Assembly: GCA_947632375.1 (NCBI GenBank)
Contig: CANRPF010000014.1
Coordinates: 1 to 37,063 of the forward strand
From: an uncultured Bacilli bacterium
GTDB lineage: Bacteria > Bacillota_I > Bacilli_A > RF39 > UBA660
Direction: 5' to 3'
Length of the DNA stretch: 37,063 bases
Below are positions 16,678-25,420 of the stretch, in pieces. Made by a program: the position numbers and the translations under genes. The notes below the pieces were generated by a model. It searched no databases. It was not told the origin of the DNA and saw only the letters and a list, made by a program, of their open reading frames with translations. The first letter of the stretch is position 1; each line of letters begins with the position of its first letter.

Positions 16678-16706
16678 TTGAAAATATATAAAATTAATGT
16701 TAGAAT
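16678..16706 (+). promoter_or_regulatory. Sigma-A-type promoter for gene at 16728
   Basis: TTGAAA (16678-16683) and TAGAAT (16701-16706) are 17 bases apart, 21 bases before the start codon. Confidence 0.6.
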
Positions 16707-16727
16707 AACTAGCTTGAGGTGAAATCT

Positions 16728-17546
16728 ATGTCTTTATATAAAAATGTTTTAGAAGAATTTCCTGAATTAAAAAGTTTTTATAGATTTGAAGGTGGAGGTT
16801 CTTTTCATCACTTTAATTTATCAAGCGATACTATTTTATTTGATACATTAAATTATATTTATTTTTCTTTTAGTGAAGAACATCATAAATACTATATAAA
16901 AAAAAGATTATTACAATTAATAAATAAAGAAATATTAAAAGATACAAATATTACATTAAATAAAAATTTTGCAATAGTAAAATATGAATTATTTAAAGAA
17001 GTTATAAAAGCCATAGAAAATTATCAATTTGATGAAAATATGATAAGTATAGAATTACATGTATCACCTTTATTTTATAAACTTTTAAAAAATAATTATA
17101 TAAAAAATAAACGTAAACCACATTTAGAACAAAAGATAGAAAGAGTTGAAGCTGAAAAATATAAAGGTGGTTTTGGTTTTAGTGAAGATTGGTTAGTAGT
17201 ATTAACTTTATTAACATATTTTTGTACATATCAAAAAATTACTAAAGATAATTTAATAGAATTTTTATATGCATTTAGAGATAATAGATTAAAAACTTTA
17301 CCAAAAAAAGATTTAATAGGATTTTTAAATAATGATGCTAATAAAAGAATAATTATGAATACTAGTTTATATAATGATTTTACAAAATATGAGCTTATGA
17401 ATTCTTTACAAAGTATTGTAGAAAAAACGTTATATAATCCTCATTCTTATCTTGATGGCAATAGTCAAAATAAAATAAAAAAATTGACTCAAGAATATTC
17501 TTTAGAAAGAGAACAAATTCTTGAATCAATTAATCGTTTATCTTAA
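16728..17546 (+). CDS. Unknown cytoplasmic protein
   Basis: A 272-residue protein beginning MSLYKNVLEEFPELKSFYRF. I do not recognise the family. It has no signal peptide or long hydrophobic segment. Notable features are a His-rich N-terminal region (FEGGGSFHHFNL and FSFSEEHHKYYIKK) and a central GGFGFSEDWLVVLTLLTYF, followed by Lys-rich helices. ATG 16728 is chosen because GAGGTGA lies five bases upstream; a GTG three codons earlier lies inside that binding site. It has its own promoter, is divergent from the M29 gene and converges on the acyltransferase gene, which it overlaps by four bases. Confidence 0.75.
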   Translation: MSLYKNVLEEFPELKSFYRFEGGGSFHHFNLSSDTILFDTLNYIYFSFSEEHHKYYIKKRLLQLINKEILKDTNITLNKNFAIVKYELFKEVIKAIENYQFDENMISIELHVSPLFYKLLKNNYIKNKRKPHLEQKIERVEAEKYKGGFGFSEDWLVVLTLLTYFCTYQKITKDNLIEFLYAFRDNRLKTLPKKDLIGFLNNDANKRIIMNTSLYNDFTKYELMNSLQSIVEKTLYNPHSYLDGNSQNKIKKLTQEYSLEREQILESINRLS

Positions 17547-17563
17547 TTTTTCTTATTAAGATA
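17539..17563. terminator. Possible hairpin between convergent genes
   Basis: TATCTTAAT and ATTAAGATA form a 9-bp stem around a 7-base loop over the two overlapping stop codons. T runs are weak, so termination is uncertain. Confidence 0.4.
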
Positions 17564-18511
17564 TCTTATTGTTTCATTTTGAATATATGTTATTAATATA
17601 CTAGAAGAGAAAATATATATAAATTTACAAAACCAATTTATATCATTTAAATATATAAATACTATATATAAGAAAAATATATGCCATAAATAAATTGTAA
17701 AGGAATTTCTACTAACAAATTCTACAAATTTAGTATGTAATTTATTTTGTAATTTCTTATTTCTAAATATTAATATTAATAAAGTAGATACTCCTAAAGC
17801 ATATGAAAGATAGTATATTCTAAATGGTTTTTTAGCAATATTAGTATCTAGAAACTTAAAATATTTAAGATAATAATGTCCTAATATAAAATTATATATA
17901 ATAATATTTATTATAGAAAAAGAAAATAATTTTATATTAGATGCATTCTTTATCCAATAAGATATAACAATTAATAAAATACAAGGTATTATATATGCAA
18001 ACCATCTATATAGAAAATAATTATCAAATACTTTTTTTTCACATAATATTTCATAAAAAATATAAAGTAAGATTGTTATAAATAGTGTTGTATTAAAACC
18101 TATCTTATTTAGCATTTTTTTAATTAAAGGTAATAATAATGCCATAATAAGGTATATTCTTACTATCCATAAATAATCAAAATTTTTTAAACGATATATA
18201 TCACTTATTTTTAATAAATAATCATAAATAGAATGCATATTAAAAAATGTGGGTTTTAAAAAATAAAATATAGTAAAAAATAAAATGAAAAATATATAAG
18301 TAGGTATTAATATGGTTTTTATTCTTTTCTTAAAATAATTAAAATAAGAAGAGTTATCATTTTTTAAAAAATATAAAATAGCTGATACTATTAATAATAA
18401 AATAACGTCAAAATTTCTTATTTGAAACAAAAGATCTGGTGGACTAACATGAGCTAGTATTATGCATATGATTCCAATAAATTTAAGAATATCTAAATCT
18501 TTTCTTCTCAT
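17543..18511 (-). CDS. Acyltransferase family 3 membrane protein
   Basis: A 322-residue integral membrane protein with about ten hydrophobic helices. It starts RRKDLDILKFIGIICIILAH, the typical opening of acyltransferase family 3 (OafA/OatA/YrhL type), with the conserved catalytic-type His21 at the end of the first helix. RIKTILIPTYIF matches the second conserved block and ends of helices carry Lys/Arg clusters. These enzymes move acetyl or other acyl groups to sugars of cell-surface polymers across the membrane. The acceptor cannot be told and there is no extracellular SGNH domain. The ATG overlaps the DUF4186 stop as ATGA. The 3' end overlaps the convergent gene by four bases. Confidence 0.87.
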   Translation of the reverse strand: MRRKDLDILKFIGIICIILAHVSPPDLLFQIRNFDVILLLIVSAILYFLKNDNSSYFNYFKKRIKTILIPTYIFFILFFTIFYFLKPTFFNMHSIYDYLLKISDIYRLKNFDYLWIVRIYLIMALLLPLIKKMLNKIGFNTTLFITILLYIFYEILCEKKVFDNYFLYRWFAYIIPCILLIVISYWIKNASNIKLFSFSIINIIIYNFILGHYYLKYFKFLDTNIAKKPFRIYYLSYALGVSTLLILIFRNKKLQNKLHTKFVEFVSRNSFTIYLWHIFFLYIVFIYLNDINWFCKFIYIFSSSILITYIQNETIRYLNKKN

Positions 18512-18852
18512 CTTTTTAACTCATTTTCTATCCATTTCATTATAATGGATACTAAATAATCTATTTCTTTTTCTGTTAAGACTTTTTCTGGATTAATTTT
18601 ATGCCATTTATATATGCAAGATCTACAACATATAGCACATGCATGTTGTGCTACAAATACAGGATGCCCATCATAAGGAGTTTGTTTGCCATCATTAGGT
18701 TGTTTTACTTTTAATCTATTAGTAACAAAGTCATAAGCATGTGATTTTATTTTTTCTAACCCTACTTTATTTATATAATCTATATGTTTATTTTTTAAAT
18801 GAAACTTACTTCTGAATTTACTTTTATTTAATCTACTAAATATATCTTCCAT
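18508..18852 (-). CDS. DUF4186 protein
   Basis: A 114-residue protein that fits DUF4186: SRLNKSKFRSKFHLKNKH at the N-terminus, KIKSHAYDFVTNRL, NDGKQTPYDGHPVFVAQHA and a Cys-rich CAICCRSCIYKWHKI. The conserved His, Asp and Cys residues (CxxCCRxC plus KWH) suggest a metal or Fe-S site, but no activity is established. GAGGTATTTGTAA lies ahead of the ATG at 18852. It is translationally coupled to the downstream acyltransferase gene by ATGA and is divergent from the methyltransferase-like gene. Confidence 0.88.
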   Translation of the reverse strand: MEDIFSRLNKSKFRSKFHLKNKHIDYINKVGLEKIKSHAYDFVTNRLKVKQPNDGKQTPYDGHPVFVAQHACAICCRSCIYKWHKINPEKVLTEKEIDYLVSIIMKWIENELKR

Positions 18853-18918
18853 TTACAAATACCTCAATAAATATTAAAATATAAAATATAATTTTTTGCA
18901 ATATTAGAAAGGAATATT

Positions 18919-19854
18919 ATGGATAAAATTTGTGAACAAAAAATACTTAATGATGCTAAAAATGCAATAATATGTTCTAAAAAAATATTTAGATCTTTAG
19001 ATGATATTGCAAAAAAATATGGAATTTTATATCCATTTACTACAGAAAATATTAAAGAATATTTTTTAAGAGAAGAAATTAAAAAAAAAGATGTATTAAC
19101 TGTTTGTTCTTCTGGTGATCATTTATTTAATGCCTTACTTTTAGGAGCAAAAAATATTGATTGCTTTGATACAAATGTATTTACTAAATATTATATGTTT
19201 TTAAAAAAAGCTGCTATTAAAGTATTAAAATATGATGAATTTTTAAGATTTTTTATTCAAGATTTTTCTATATTTAAAAATGATTATTTATTTAATTATA
19301 GTTTATATGAAAAGTTAAGAAGTGAATTAAATGATGAAGCAAGATTATTTTGGGATTATGTATATTCTGAATACAGTTCTTCTTACAAAATAAGAAAATC
19401 TTCTTTATTTTTTAAAGATATTAAAAAAATAGATGCTATAAATTATAATTTATATTTAGAAGAAGAAAATTATTATAAACTTAAAGAAATTATAGATAAA
19501 TTAAATCCTAATTTTTATGAATGTGATATTACTAATTTACATAATATAAATAAAAGAAGATATCAAATTATATATTTATCTAATATATATCAATTTTTAT
19601 TAAGAGCTGATAGAAAAACTAATTTTATTGATTTAATTAAACATATTGCATCATCTTTATTAGAAGAAGATGGTATTATATTCTTAGCTTATATATATAA
19701 TTATAAATTTTTAATAGAAGATAAAGAAATGAAAAATCCATTATATGAAGAATTATATAGAGATTTATTTGAGGAAGAAGATTTTGTTCTAAGAGAATTT
19801 AATTCAGTAGATTATGCTAATAAAGATGCTATTTTAATGTATAAAAAAAGATGA
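18919..19854 (+). CDS. Methyltransferase-like protein (DUF3419-like)
   Basis: A 311-residue protein with a likely S-adenosylmethionine fold: VLTVCSSGDHLFNALLLGA near residues 58-76 resembles the glycine-containing motif I of DUF3419/BtaA-type proteins (the SGD form), followed by IDCFDTN as the acidic loop after strand 2. Later blocks YQIIYLSNIYQFL and LLEEDGIIFLAYIYNYKF fit strands 4 and 5. DUF3419 proteins include 3-amino-3-carboxypropyl transferases for betaine lipids, but this protein is shorter and its substrate is unknown. GAAAGGAATATT precedes the ATG. It converges on yugP with two bases between stops. Confidence 0.62.
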   Translation: MDKICEQKILNDAKNAIICSKKIFRSLDDIAKKYGILYPFTTENIKEYFLREEIKKKDVLTVCSSGDHLFNALLLGAKNIDCFDTNVFTKYYMFLKKAAIKVLKYDEFLRFFIQDFSIFKNDYLFNYSLYEKLRSELNDEARLFWDYVYSEYSSSYKIRKSSLFFKDIKKIDAINYNLYLEEENYYKLKEIIDKLNPNFYECDITNLHNINKRRYQIIYLSNIYQFLLRADRKTNFIDLIKHIASSLLEEDGIIFLAYIYNYKFLIEDKEMKNPLYEELYRDLFEEEDFVLREFNSVDYANKDAILMYKKR

Positions 19855-19866
19855 TTTTAATCATCT
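19843..19866 (-). terminator. Terminator of yugP with stop codon in the loop
   Basis: On the minus strand AGATGAT-TAAA-ATCATCT is followed by seven T. The TAA stop of yugP is in the loop. There is no T run on the plus strand. Confidence 0.7.
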
Positions 19867-20528
19867 CGGTTTGTAAAAATTAGAAGTAATCTTAATATTT
19901 CTAACGCACTTGATAAAACGCCTGCAACGTATGTTAATGCTGCTGCTCTTAACATTGATTTTGCACCATTAGAATCATCTTTATGAGCTAAATTTAACTT
20001 TTCTATTTGTTTTAGTGCTCTTTTGCTAGCATCAAATTCAACAGGCAAAGTAACAAGTTGAAAAACTAATCCAAGTCCTACTAAAGCTATACCTAAATAA
20101 ACTACATTTAACATATTTGCAATTAATCCAATCAATAAAACTATATATGCAAACTTAGTTCCAAAACTAACTATTGGGAAAATAAAACTTCTTATTCTCA
20201 TAAATATATAGCCTTCTTTATCTTGAATAGCATGCCCACATTCATGAGCTGCTACTGCTAAAGATGCAATTGAAGTTCCATGAAATATCTCTCCACTTAA
20301 TTTTACAGTTTTTCTTCTAGGATCATAATGATCTGTTAAATTACCTCCTGTTTCAACGATATACATATCATCTAAACCATTTTCATCTAATATTTTTCTA
20401 GCTACATCAAAGCCTGTTATTTTTTTACTATTACTTACTTTTTTATATTTTGAATAACTATAACTTACATAAAATTGTGCTATTAAAGGTATTATTAGTG
20501 CTAATAAATATAATTCTATATTATCCAT
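19857..20528 (-). CDS. yugP: YugP-type zinc metallopeptidase
   Basis: A 223-residue membrane protein of the Zn_peptidase_2 family (YugP). It has one N-terminal helix, the zinc motif HECGH at 95-99 in the sequence SLAVAAHECGHAIQ, then two or more hydrophobic helices (about 119-160) and a conserved LPVEFDASKRAL block followed by AAALTYVAG, a combination typical of the family. The active site is probably at the membrane face. Substrates are unknown. The start is four bases after the cysS stop, with AAGGATGA upstream, so cysS-yugP is an operon. Confidence 0.92.
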   Translation of the reverse strand: MDNIELYLLALIIPLIAQFYVSYSYSKYKKVSNSKKITGFDVARKILDENGLDDMYIVETGGNLTDHYDPRRKTVKLSGEIFHGTSIASLAVAAHECGHAIQDKEGYIFMRIRSFIFPIVSFGTKFAYIVLLIGLIANMLNVVYLGIALVGLGLVFQLVTLPVEFDASKRALKQIEKLNLAHKDDSNGAKSMLRAAALTYVAGVLSSALEILRLLLIFTNRDD

Positions 20529-20532
20529 TTAA

Positions 20533-21924
20533 TCATCCTTCTATCTTATAAGTAGTTCCTTCTCGAGTATCTAATAATATTATACCATCATTTTTTAAAT
20601 CATCTCTAATTTTATCAGCTAATTCAAAGTTTTTATTTTTTTTAGCTTCATTTCGTTCTTCAATTTTTTTCATAATATATTCATGATTTTCATTTTTTGT
20701 AGTTTGAGTTATTAAATTTAAACTTAATACTTTATCAAAGTTTTTAATTAATTCTAATTTAGTATGATTATTAACTTTATCATCTTTTAATATATCATAT
20801 ATTAAACTAATTGCATTTGCTGTATTTAAATCATCAGATATGTAATCAATAAATTTTTTATTATATAAATCAAATAAATCTTCTAATAAAATTCCATCAT
20901 CTTTAATACTATTTATTTTATTTATAAGTTTATTATATTGATTAACTGAACTATCTAAATTGCTAAAGCTAAATACTAATTGTTTTCTATAATGACTATT
21001 TAAACACATAAATCTAAATGCTAATGGATTATATCCTAAACTTTCTAATGTACTAACAGTAAGTATTTTACCTTTACTTTTACTCATTTTACCTGATTCA
21101 TCATTTAGAAATTCATTATGAAACCAATAATTACACCATTTATGGCCTAAATATGCCTCACTTTGAGCAATTTCATTTGTATGATGAGGAAAAATATTAT
21201 CTACTCCACCACCATGAATATCTAAATATTCACCCAAGTATTTAATACTAATGCCACTACACTCCATATGCCATCCAGGATATCCAACTCCAAAAGGACT
21301 ATCCCATTTTAATTCTTGGTCTTTAAATTTACTTTTAGTAAACCATAATACAAAATCTCCAGGATTTTTTTTATTTTTATCTAATTCTACATCATCTCTT
21401 ACCCCAACTAATAACTCATTTTGATTATGATTTGTTAGTGCATAATAATTAGATGCTTTACTAATATCAAAATATATATTTCCACCAGATTTATAAGCTA
21501 TTTTTTTATCTAATAAATCACTAATAATTTCTATATAAAAATCTATTAAATTAGTAGCTGGCTCAATTATATCTGGCATATCACAATTAAGTTTTTTAAA
21601 ATCTTCGAAAAATGCATCAGTATAAAATTTTGCTATCTCCATTACACTTTTATTTTCTTTAATTGCACTTTGAACCATTTTATCTTCACCGATATCACTA
21701 TCGCCACTTAAATGTCCAACATCAGTAATATTCATTACGCGTTTAACTTCATATCCAAGATATTCTAAAGTTTTTTCTAAAATATCATGTCCAATATAAT
21801 TTCTCATATTACCAATATGAGCATAATGATAAACTGTAGGTCCACATGTATAAAAGCCAACATAATTTGGTTTAATGCTTTTAAATTCTTCTATTTGTTT
21901 AGTTAAAGTATTATAAAATCTCAT
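20533..21924 (-). CDS. cysS: Cysteinyl-tRNA synthetase
   Basis: A 463-residue class I aminoacyl-tRNA synthetase that charges tRNA-Cys. It has the HIGN signature at 36-39, KMSKS at 279-283, and the zinc ligands Cys27, Cys222, His247 and Glu251 that select cysteine. The C-terminal DALR-like and anticodon-binding helices (KNKNFELADKIRDDLK) are present and length is normal. GGAGGT lies ahead of the ATG and a good promoter (TTGTAA-17-TACAAT) leaves only a short leader, so there is no room for a T-box riboswitch. It is the first gene of the cysS-yugP operon. Confidence 0.97.
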   Translation of the reverse strand: MRFYNTLTKQIEEFKSIKPNYVGFYTCGPTVYHYAHIGNMRNYIGHDILEKTLEYLGYEVKRVMNITDVGHLSGDSDIGEDKMVQSAIKENKSVMEIAKFYTDAFFEDFKKLNCDMPDIIEPATNLIDFYIEIISDLLDKKIAYKSGGNIYFDISKASNYYALTNHNQNELLVGVRDDVELDKNKKNPGDFVLWFTKSKFKDQELKWDSPFGVGYPGWHMECSGISIKYLGEYLDIHGGGVDNIFPHHTNEIAQSEAYLGHKWCNYWFHNEFLNDESGKMSKSKGKILTVSTLESLGYNPLAFRFMCLNSHYRKQLVFSFSNLDSSVNQYNKLINKINSIKDDGILLEDLFDLYNKKFIDYISDDLNTANAISLIYDILKDDKVNNHTKLELIKNFDKVLSLNLITQTTKNENHEYIMKKIEERNEAKKNKNFELADKIRDDLKNDGIILLDTREGTTYKIEG

Positions 21925-21944
21925 TTAAAATACCTCCTTAATAT

Positions 21945-21973
21945 ATTGTATATGAAAAAGTTAGTTTTTACAA
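21945..21973 (-). promoter_or_regulatory. Promoter of cysS
   Basis: On the minus strand TTGTAA (21973-21968) and TACAAT (21950-21945) are 17 bases apart. It is back-to-back with the plus-strand promoter at 21981. Confidence 0.65.
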
Positions 21974-21980
21974 TTAAATA

Positions 21981-22008
21981 TTGACAATAATATTTTTTCT
22001 AATATAAT
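21981..22008 (+). promoter_or_regulatory. Near-consensus sigma-A promoter
   Basis: TTGACA (21981-21986) and TATAAT (22003-22008) are 16 bases apart. Both hexamers match consensus, making this the strongest promoter in the window. Confidence 0.75.
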
Positions 22009-22032
22009 ATTTTGAGTGAAAGAGGAATATTT

Positions 22033-22698
22033 ATGATTTATTTAAAAACAGATAAAGGTGAAGCATGCAAACTAGTTCCTAATAAAGAAAAAATGTTTAA
22101 GTTTAAAGTAGATGAATTATCTAAATTACCAAAAGATAGTCAAGTTTTAGTTGCAGAAACAAATATTTATCCATTTGATGATGAAGAAAACTTAATAAAT
22201 GCAACATCAAATCTTCAAATAGAAAATATAAACTTTAATAATGGAGTCGAATTTCATACATTAACACCTAGTGCAAATTTTCAAAATGATTTTTATATTA
22301 TTAACAGTTATTGTAATAGTTTAGTTAGGTTTGGAAAACTATTAAAAATAAGAGGCTATTATGATCCTCAATATAGTATTGATGAAGATCCTTTATATAA
22401 ATGGATTACTTTTAATGAAACTTATTTAAAAGATAAAAATAATCCAGGAATATACAAATTGAAAAATATTATAAATTTAACTGAAAAATTATTTTATTTA
22501 GAAAATTTATTATCTTTAGGTAGAAAAGAAAAAAATTTAAAAAATATTCTTTTACCAGATGGAGAAGATTTATTAGAACTTTTAAATTTATTTGAATTAG
22601 TAAAAATAGATTATGCTGATTATACTAAATTTCATTCTTTTCATGTTGAAAGAAAAGTTACAGATAAAATATTAGCTTTAAAAAAGCCATCAAATTGA
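22033..22698 (+). CDS. Unknown protein
   Basis: A 221-residue protein starting MIYLKTDKGEACKLVPNKE. I do not recognise it. The first half looks beta-rich (VLVAETNIYPFDDEENL, VEFHTLTPSANFQNDFYII) and the second helical with a Leu-rich section (LTEKLFYLENLLSLGRKEK, LLELLNLFELVKI). It has no signal peptide or membrane segment. ATG 22033 has AGAGGA six bases upstream; the TTG 21 bases earlier precedes that site and is rejected. A near-consensus promoter suggests steady expression. It is divergent from cysS and converges on the ClpC-like gene. Confidence 0.75.
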   Translation: MIYLKTDKGEACKLVPNKEKMFKFKVDELSKLPKDSQVLVAETNIYPFDDEENLINATSNLQIENINFNNGVEFHTLTPSANFQNDFYIINSYCNSLVRFGKLLKIRGYYDPQYSIDEDPLYKWITFNETYLKDKNNPGIYKLKNIINLTEKLFYLENLLSLGRKEKNLKNILLPDGEDLLELLNLFELVKIDYADYTKFHSFHVERKVTDKILALKKPSN

Positions 22699-22709
22699 TG
22701 ACTTTTATT
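22680..22709. terminator. Bidirectional terminator between unknown gene and ClpC-like gene
   Basis: AAAAG-C-CATCA / TGATG-A-CTTTT forms a stem with one mismatch and a 3-base loop. T-rich tracts follow on both strands. The plus-strand TGA stop lies in the stem. Confidence 0.7.
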
Positions 22710-24567
22710 TTATTAAATTTTTGCTATTTAAACTTATTTTTATTCCTCTAAATCCAAAATTTTTATAATCACATAAATTATAATCAAAATCTTTTATATT
22801 ATTAAATTCTATATATTTATTAATACTATCTATGTTTATTTCATTAAATTTAATTATATAATCGACTTTATTTAATACCATTTTATTATCATATAAAATA
22901 GAATTTAATTCATTATTAAAACCAATATTATAAGATAATTTACTTGTAGCACTTAAAAATATAAAACTATTAGATATATTTTTATCCATTATTTTTCTTT
23001 CATCTATAATTTTTAATATAGATTCTAATATAGATAAATTACACTTTTCTATATTATCAAAAAGTATAACACTATTATTATCTAATTTATTATATAAACT
23101 ACTTTCTCCATTATATAAATTATTTATATTATAATAATTTGAATATTCTGACATATCAATATTTATATACTTTATACCTAACTCTTTACTTATTTCTTTA
23201 ATACTGATACTCTTTCCAACTCCAATACCACCTAATAATAATACTACTTTATTATTTTCTTTATTTATAAATATATTTAAAATTTTTCTTAATTGATCAT
23301 CTTGACCATATATTTTTTTATAAAGTTTTTTTAATATATAATTATTATTAACATGAAGTTTTCTATTTATTTTTCTACTTATTACTGCTTCTATATCAGA
23401 TTTAGATATACTATTTTTATTAATATTTTTAACATAAGAACATACACTATCTAATACATCAATTGCTTTATCAGGATTTTTTTTATCTAATATAAATTTA
23501 TTAGATAAATCTAATATCATATCTAAATTATTTTTTGTTATTTTAATATTATGATATTTTTTATAATTATCTTTAAGATTATATAAAATATTTTTTGTCA
23601 TTTCATTATTTGGTTCATTTATATTAACAATATCAAATCTACGCATCAAAGCTTTATCTTTAGACATATATTTTTCATATTCACTTATTGTTGTAGCGCC
23701 TATTATTTTTAATTCGCCTTTACTAAGATAAGGTTTTAAAATATTAGCAGCATCTATCGCTCCTTCACTACCACCAGCATTAATTATTGTATGTATTTCA
23801 TCTATAAAAAGTATAATTTTTTTACTATTTATAACATCTTTAATAACTGAATTTAATCTTTCTTCAAAATCACCTCTATATTTACTTCCTGCTAAAATTA
23901 AAGATAAATCTAAATTAAATATTTTATAATCTTTTAGTTTTTCATAAGAATTATCTTTTATTTTTTTTGCTAATTGTTCTACTATTGCTGTTTTTCCTAC
24001 TCCTGCTTCTCCTACTAATAATGGATTATTTTTATTTTTTCTAAGTAATATTTCTACTATTTGATTTAATTCTTGTTCTCTATCAGTTAAATTTATATCA
24101 TTATCACCTAAATCATAGCCATATTTTAATAAATTATTAGTTATAGGACTAAAATGTTTTTTTAAATCTACATATATACTTTCTAAATCTATACCTAAAC
24201 TAATAAGTATTCTTACACCAATTCCATCTCCACATTCTAGTATCGTTAAAAAAAGATGTTCTGGTGTTACTATACCATTATTATTTTCTTTAGCATTTTT
24301 CTTAGCTTCATTAATTACACTTTTTAGTAAAGGAGTATGTAAAATAGTTGTATTTTTTACATTTGATTTACCAATTATACTAATTAATTCATCTTTAAAA
24401 ATTTCATAAGTAAGATCATATTTATCGCAAATACTTTTTATATCTTTATTTTTTAAAAGTGCTAAAATTAAATGCTCTGTACCTACATATGGATGATTTA
24501 ATTTATTCATTTCATCTTCTGAATACTTTAGAATTTTATCTATATAATCCTTATTATATTTTGACAT
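22705..24567 (-). CDS. ClpC/ClpA-like AAA+ protein with degenerate second ATPase domain
   Basis: A 620-residue Hsp100-type protein, much shorter than ClpC (about 810). Residues 1-140 are a Clp N-domain with two repeats (PYVGTEHLILALL and IVTPEHLFLTIL). D1 looks active: Walker A GEAGVGKT 186-193, Walker B LFIDE with Glu257, pore loop KYRG, arginine-finger region RRF near 309-311. The coiled M-domain inserted in D1 of ClpC is absent. D2 keeps Walker A GGIGVGKS 446-453, but Walker B is FDNIEK (Asn505 where the catalytic Glu belongs), the GYVG pore loop is missing and the small domain is cut short. A ClpP-docking-like NIGF is at 547-550. Inferred: unfoldase or regulator driven by D1 only. GGAGGA precedes the ATG. 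It lies directly downstream of spo0A on the same strand. Confidence 0.87.
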   Translation of the reverse strand: MSKYNKDYIDKILKYSEDEMNKLNHPYVGTEHLILALLKNKDIKSICDKYDLTYEIFKDELISIIGKSNVKNTTILHTPLLKSVINEAKKNAKENNNGIVTPEHLFLTILECGDGIGVRILISLGIDLESIYVDLKKHFSPITNNLLKYGYDLGDNDINLTDREQELNQIVEILLRKNKNNPLLVGEAGVGKTAIVEQLAKKIKDNSYEKLKDYKIFNLDLSLILAGSKYRGDFEERLNSVIKDVINSKKIILFIDEIHTIINAGGSEGAIDAANILKPYLSKGELKIIGATTISEYEKYMSKDKALMRRFDIVNINEPNNEMTKNILYNLKDNYKKYHNIKITKNNLDMILDLSNKFILDKKNPDKAIDVLDSVCSYVKNINKNSISKSDIEAVISRKINRKLHVNNNYILKKLYKKIYGQDDQLRKILNIFINKENNKVVLLLGGIGVGKSISIKEISKELGIKYINIDMSEYSNYYNINNLYNGESSLYNKLDNNSVILFDNIEKCNLSILESILKIIDERKIMDKNISNSFIFLSATSKLSYNIGFNNELNSILYDNKMVLNKVDYIIKFNEINIDSINKYIEFNNIKDFDYNLCDYKNFGFRGIKISLNSKNLIK

Positions 24568-24623
24568 AAAAAATCCTCCTTATAAATCTTATGTATATAA
24601 TGAGGATAAAATTTATTTTTTAT

Positions 24624-25376
24624 TCAATAATTAGATTCAATTTTTAATTTATCAGCGAGTGTTGCAATAAATTCACTATTAGTAGGTTTAGCACGATCAT
24701 AATCAACGCTATGGCCAAATATTTCTTCCATTATCTCATAATCTCCTCGAGTCCAACTTATTTCAATAGCGTGCCTTATAGCTCTTTCAACTCTACTGCT
24801 AGTTGTATTAAATTTATTAGCTATTTCAGGATACATTTCTTTAGTTATTGCTCCTATCATTGAAGGATGACTATACATAAGTCCGATACCTTCTCTTATA
24901 TATTCATAACCTTTAATATGTGAAGGAACACCTAATGAATGTAACAAGTTTGTAATAGCAGCTTGCAATTCTTTATTTTTATCTATTATATTAGAATTTT
25001 TTGCTCTACATGTTAATATCTGATATTCTAAATCTTTTAAATCAAAAGGCTTTAACATAAAATAATTTACATTAAGTAAGCTAACTTGTTTTACAATTTC
25101 TAATGAATTATACGCTGTTAAAACAATTATACTTTTTATAGTATTCATTTTTCTAACTTCCTTAATTATACTTAATCCATCTTTACCTGATAATATTAAA
25201 TCAATAACTATAACATCAAACATAGATTCGTTTGCTTTTATATAGTTATATGCCTCTTTTCCATCAGACATTAATTTGACAATATCTATTACTTCATGTT
25301 TACTAAAATACTTCTCTATACTACTTAATTGTTCACTATCTGAATCAACAAATAATACTCGTATTTTATTTTTCAT
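24624..25376 (-). CDS. spo0A: Sporulation master regulator Spo0A
   Basis: A 250-residue response regulator. Residues 1-120 are the receiver: phospho-acceptor Asp59 in VIVIDLILSGKDG, Thr/Ala in LTAYNS, Lys in FMLKPFD. The acidic pocket reads VDSD rather than the usual DD pair, so the second acidic residue is Ser12, although Asp13 is next to it. Residues about 137-250 are the Spo0A-specific DNA-binding domain, with LHSLGVPSHIKGYEYIREG, MYPEIANKFNTTSSRVERAI and HAIEISWTRGD, all characteristic. It directs entry into sporulation by binding 0A boxes. AAGGAGAG precedes the ATG. The 115 bases upstream contain several 0A-like sites, implying autoregulation. A CtpB-like protease gene is upstream and a ClpC-like gene downstream. 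Confidence 0.96.
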   Translation of the reverse strand: MKNKIRVLFVDSDSEQLSSIEKYFSKHEVIDIVKLMSDGKEAYNYIKANESMFDVIVIDLILSGKDGLSIIKEVRKMNTIKSIIVLTAYNSLEIVKQVSLLNVNYFMLKPFDLKDLEYQILTCRAKNSNIIDKNKELQAAITNLLHSLGVPSHIKGYEYIREGIGLMYSHPSMIGAITKEMYPEIANKFNTTSSRVERAIRHAIEISWTRGDYEIMEEIFGHSVDYDRAKPTNSEFIATLADKLKIESNY

Positions 25377-25420
25377 ATTCTCTCCTTTTTCGCTTCATGT
25401 ATACAATTATAGTATAATAA

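Noticed and set aside
21925-21967. T-box riboswitch for cysS
   Set aside because: The likely promoter is so close to the gene that the leader would be only about 20 bases.
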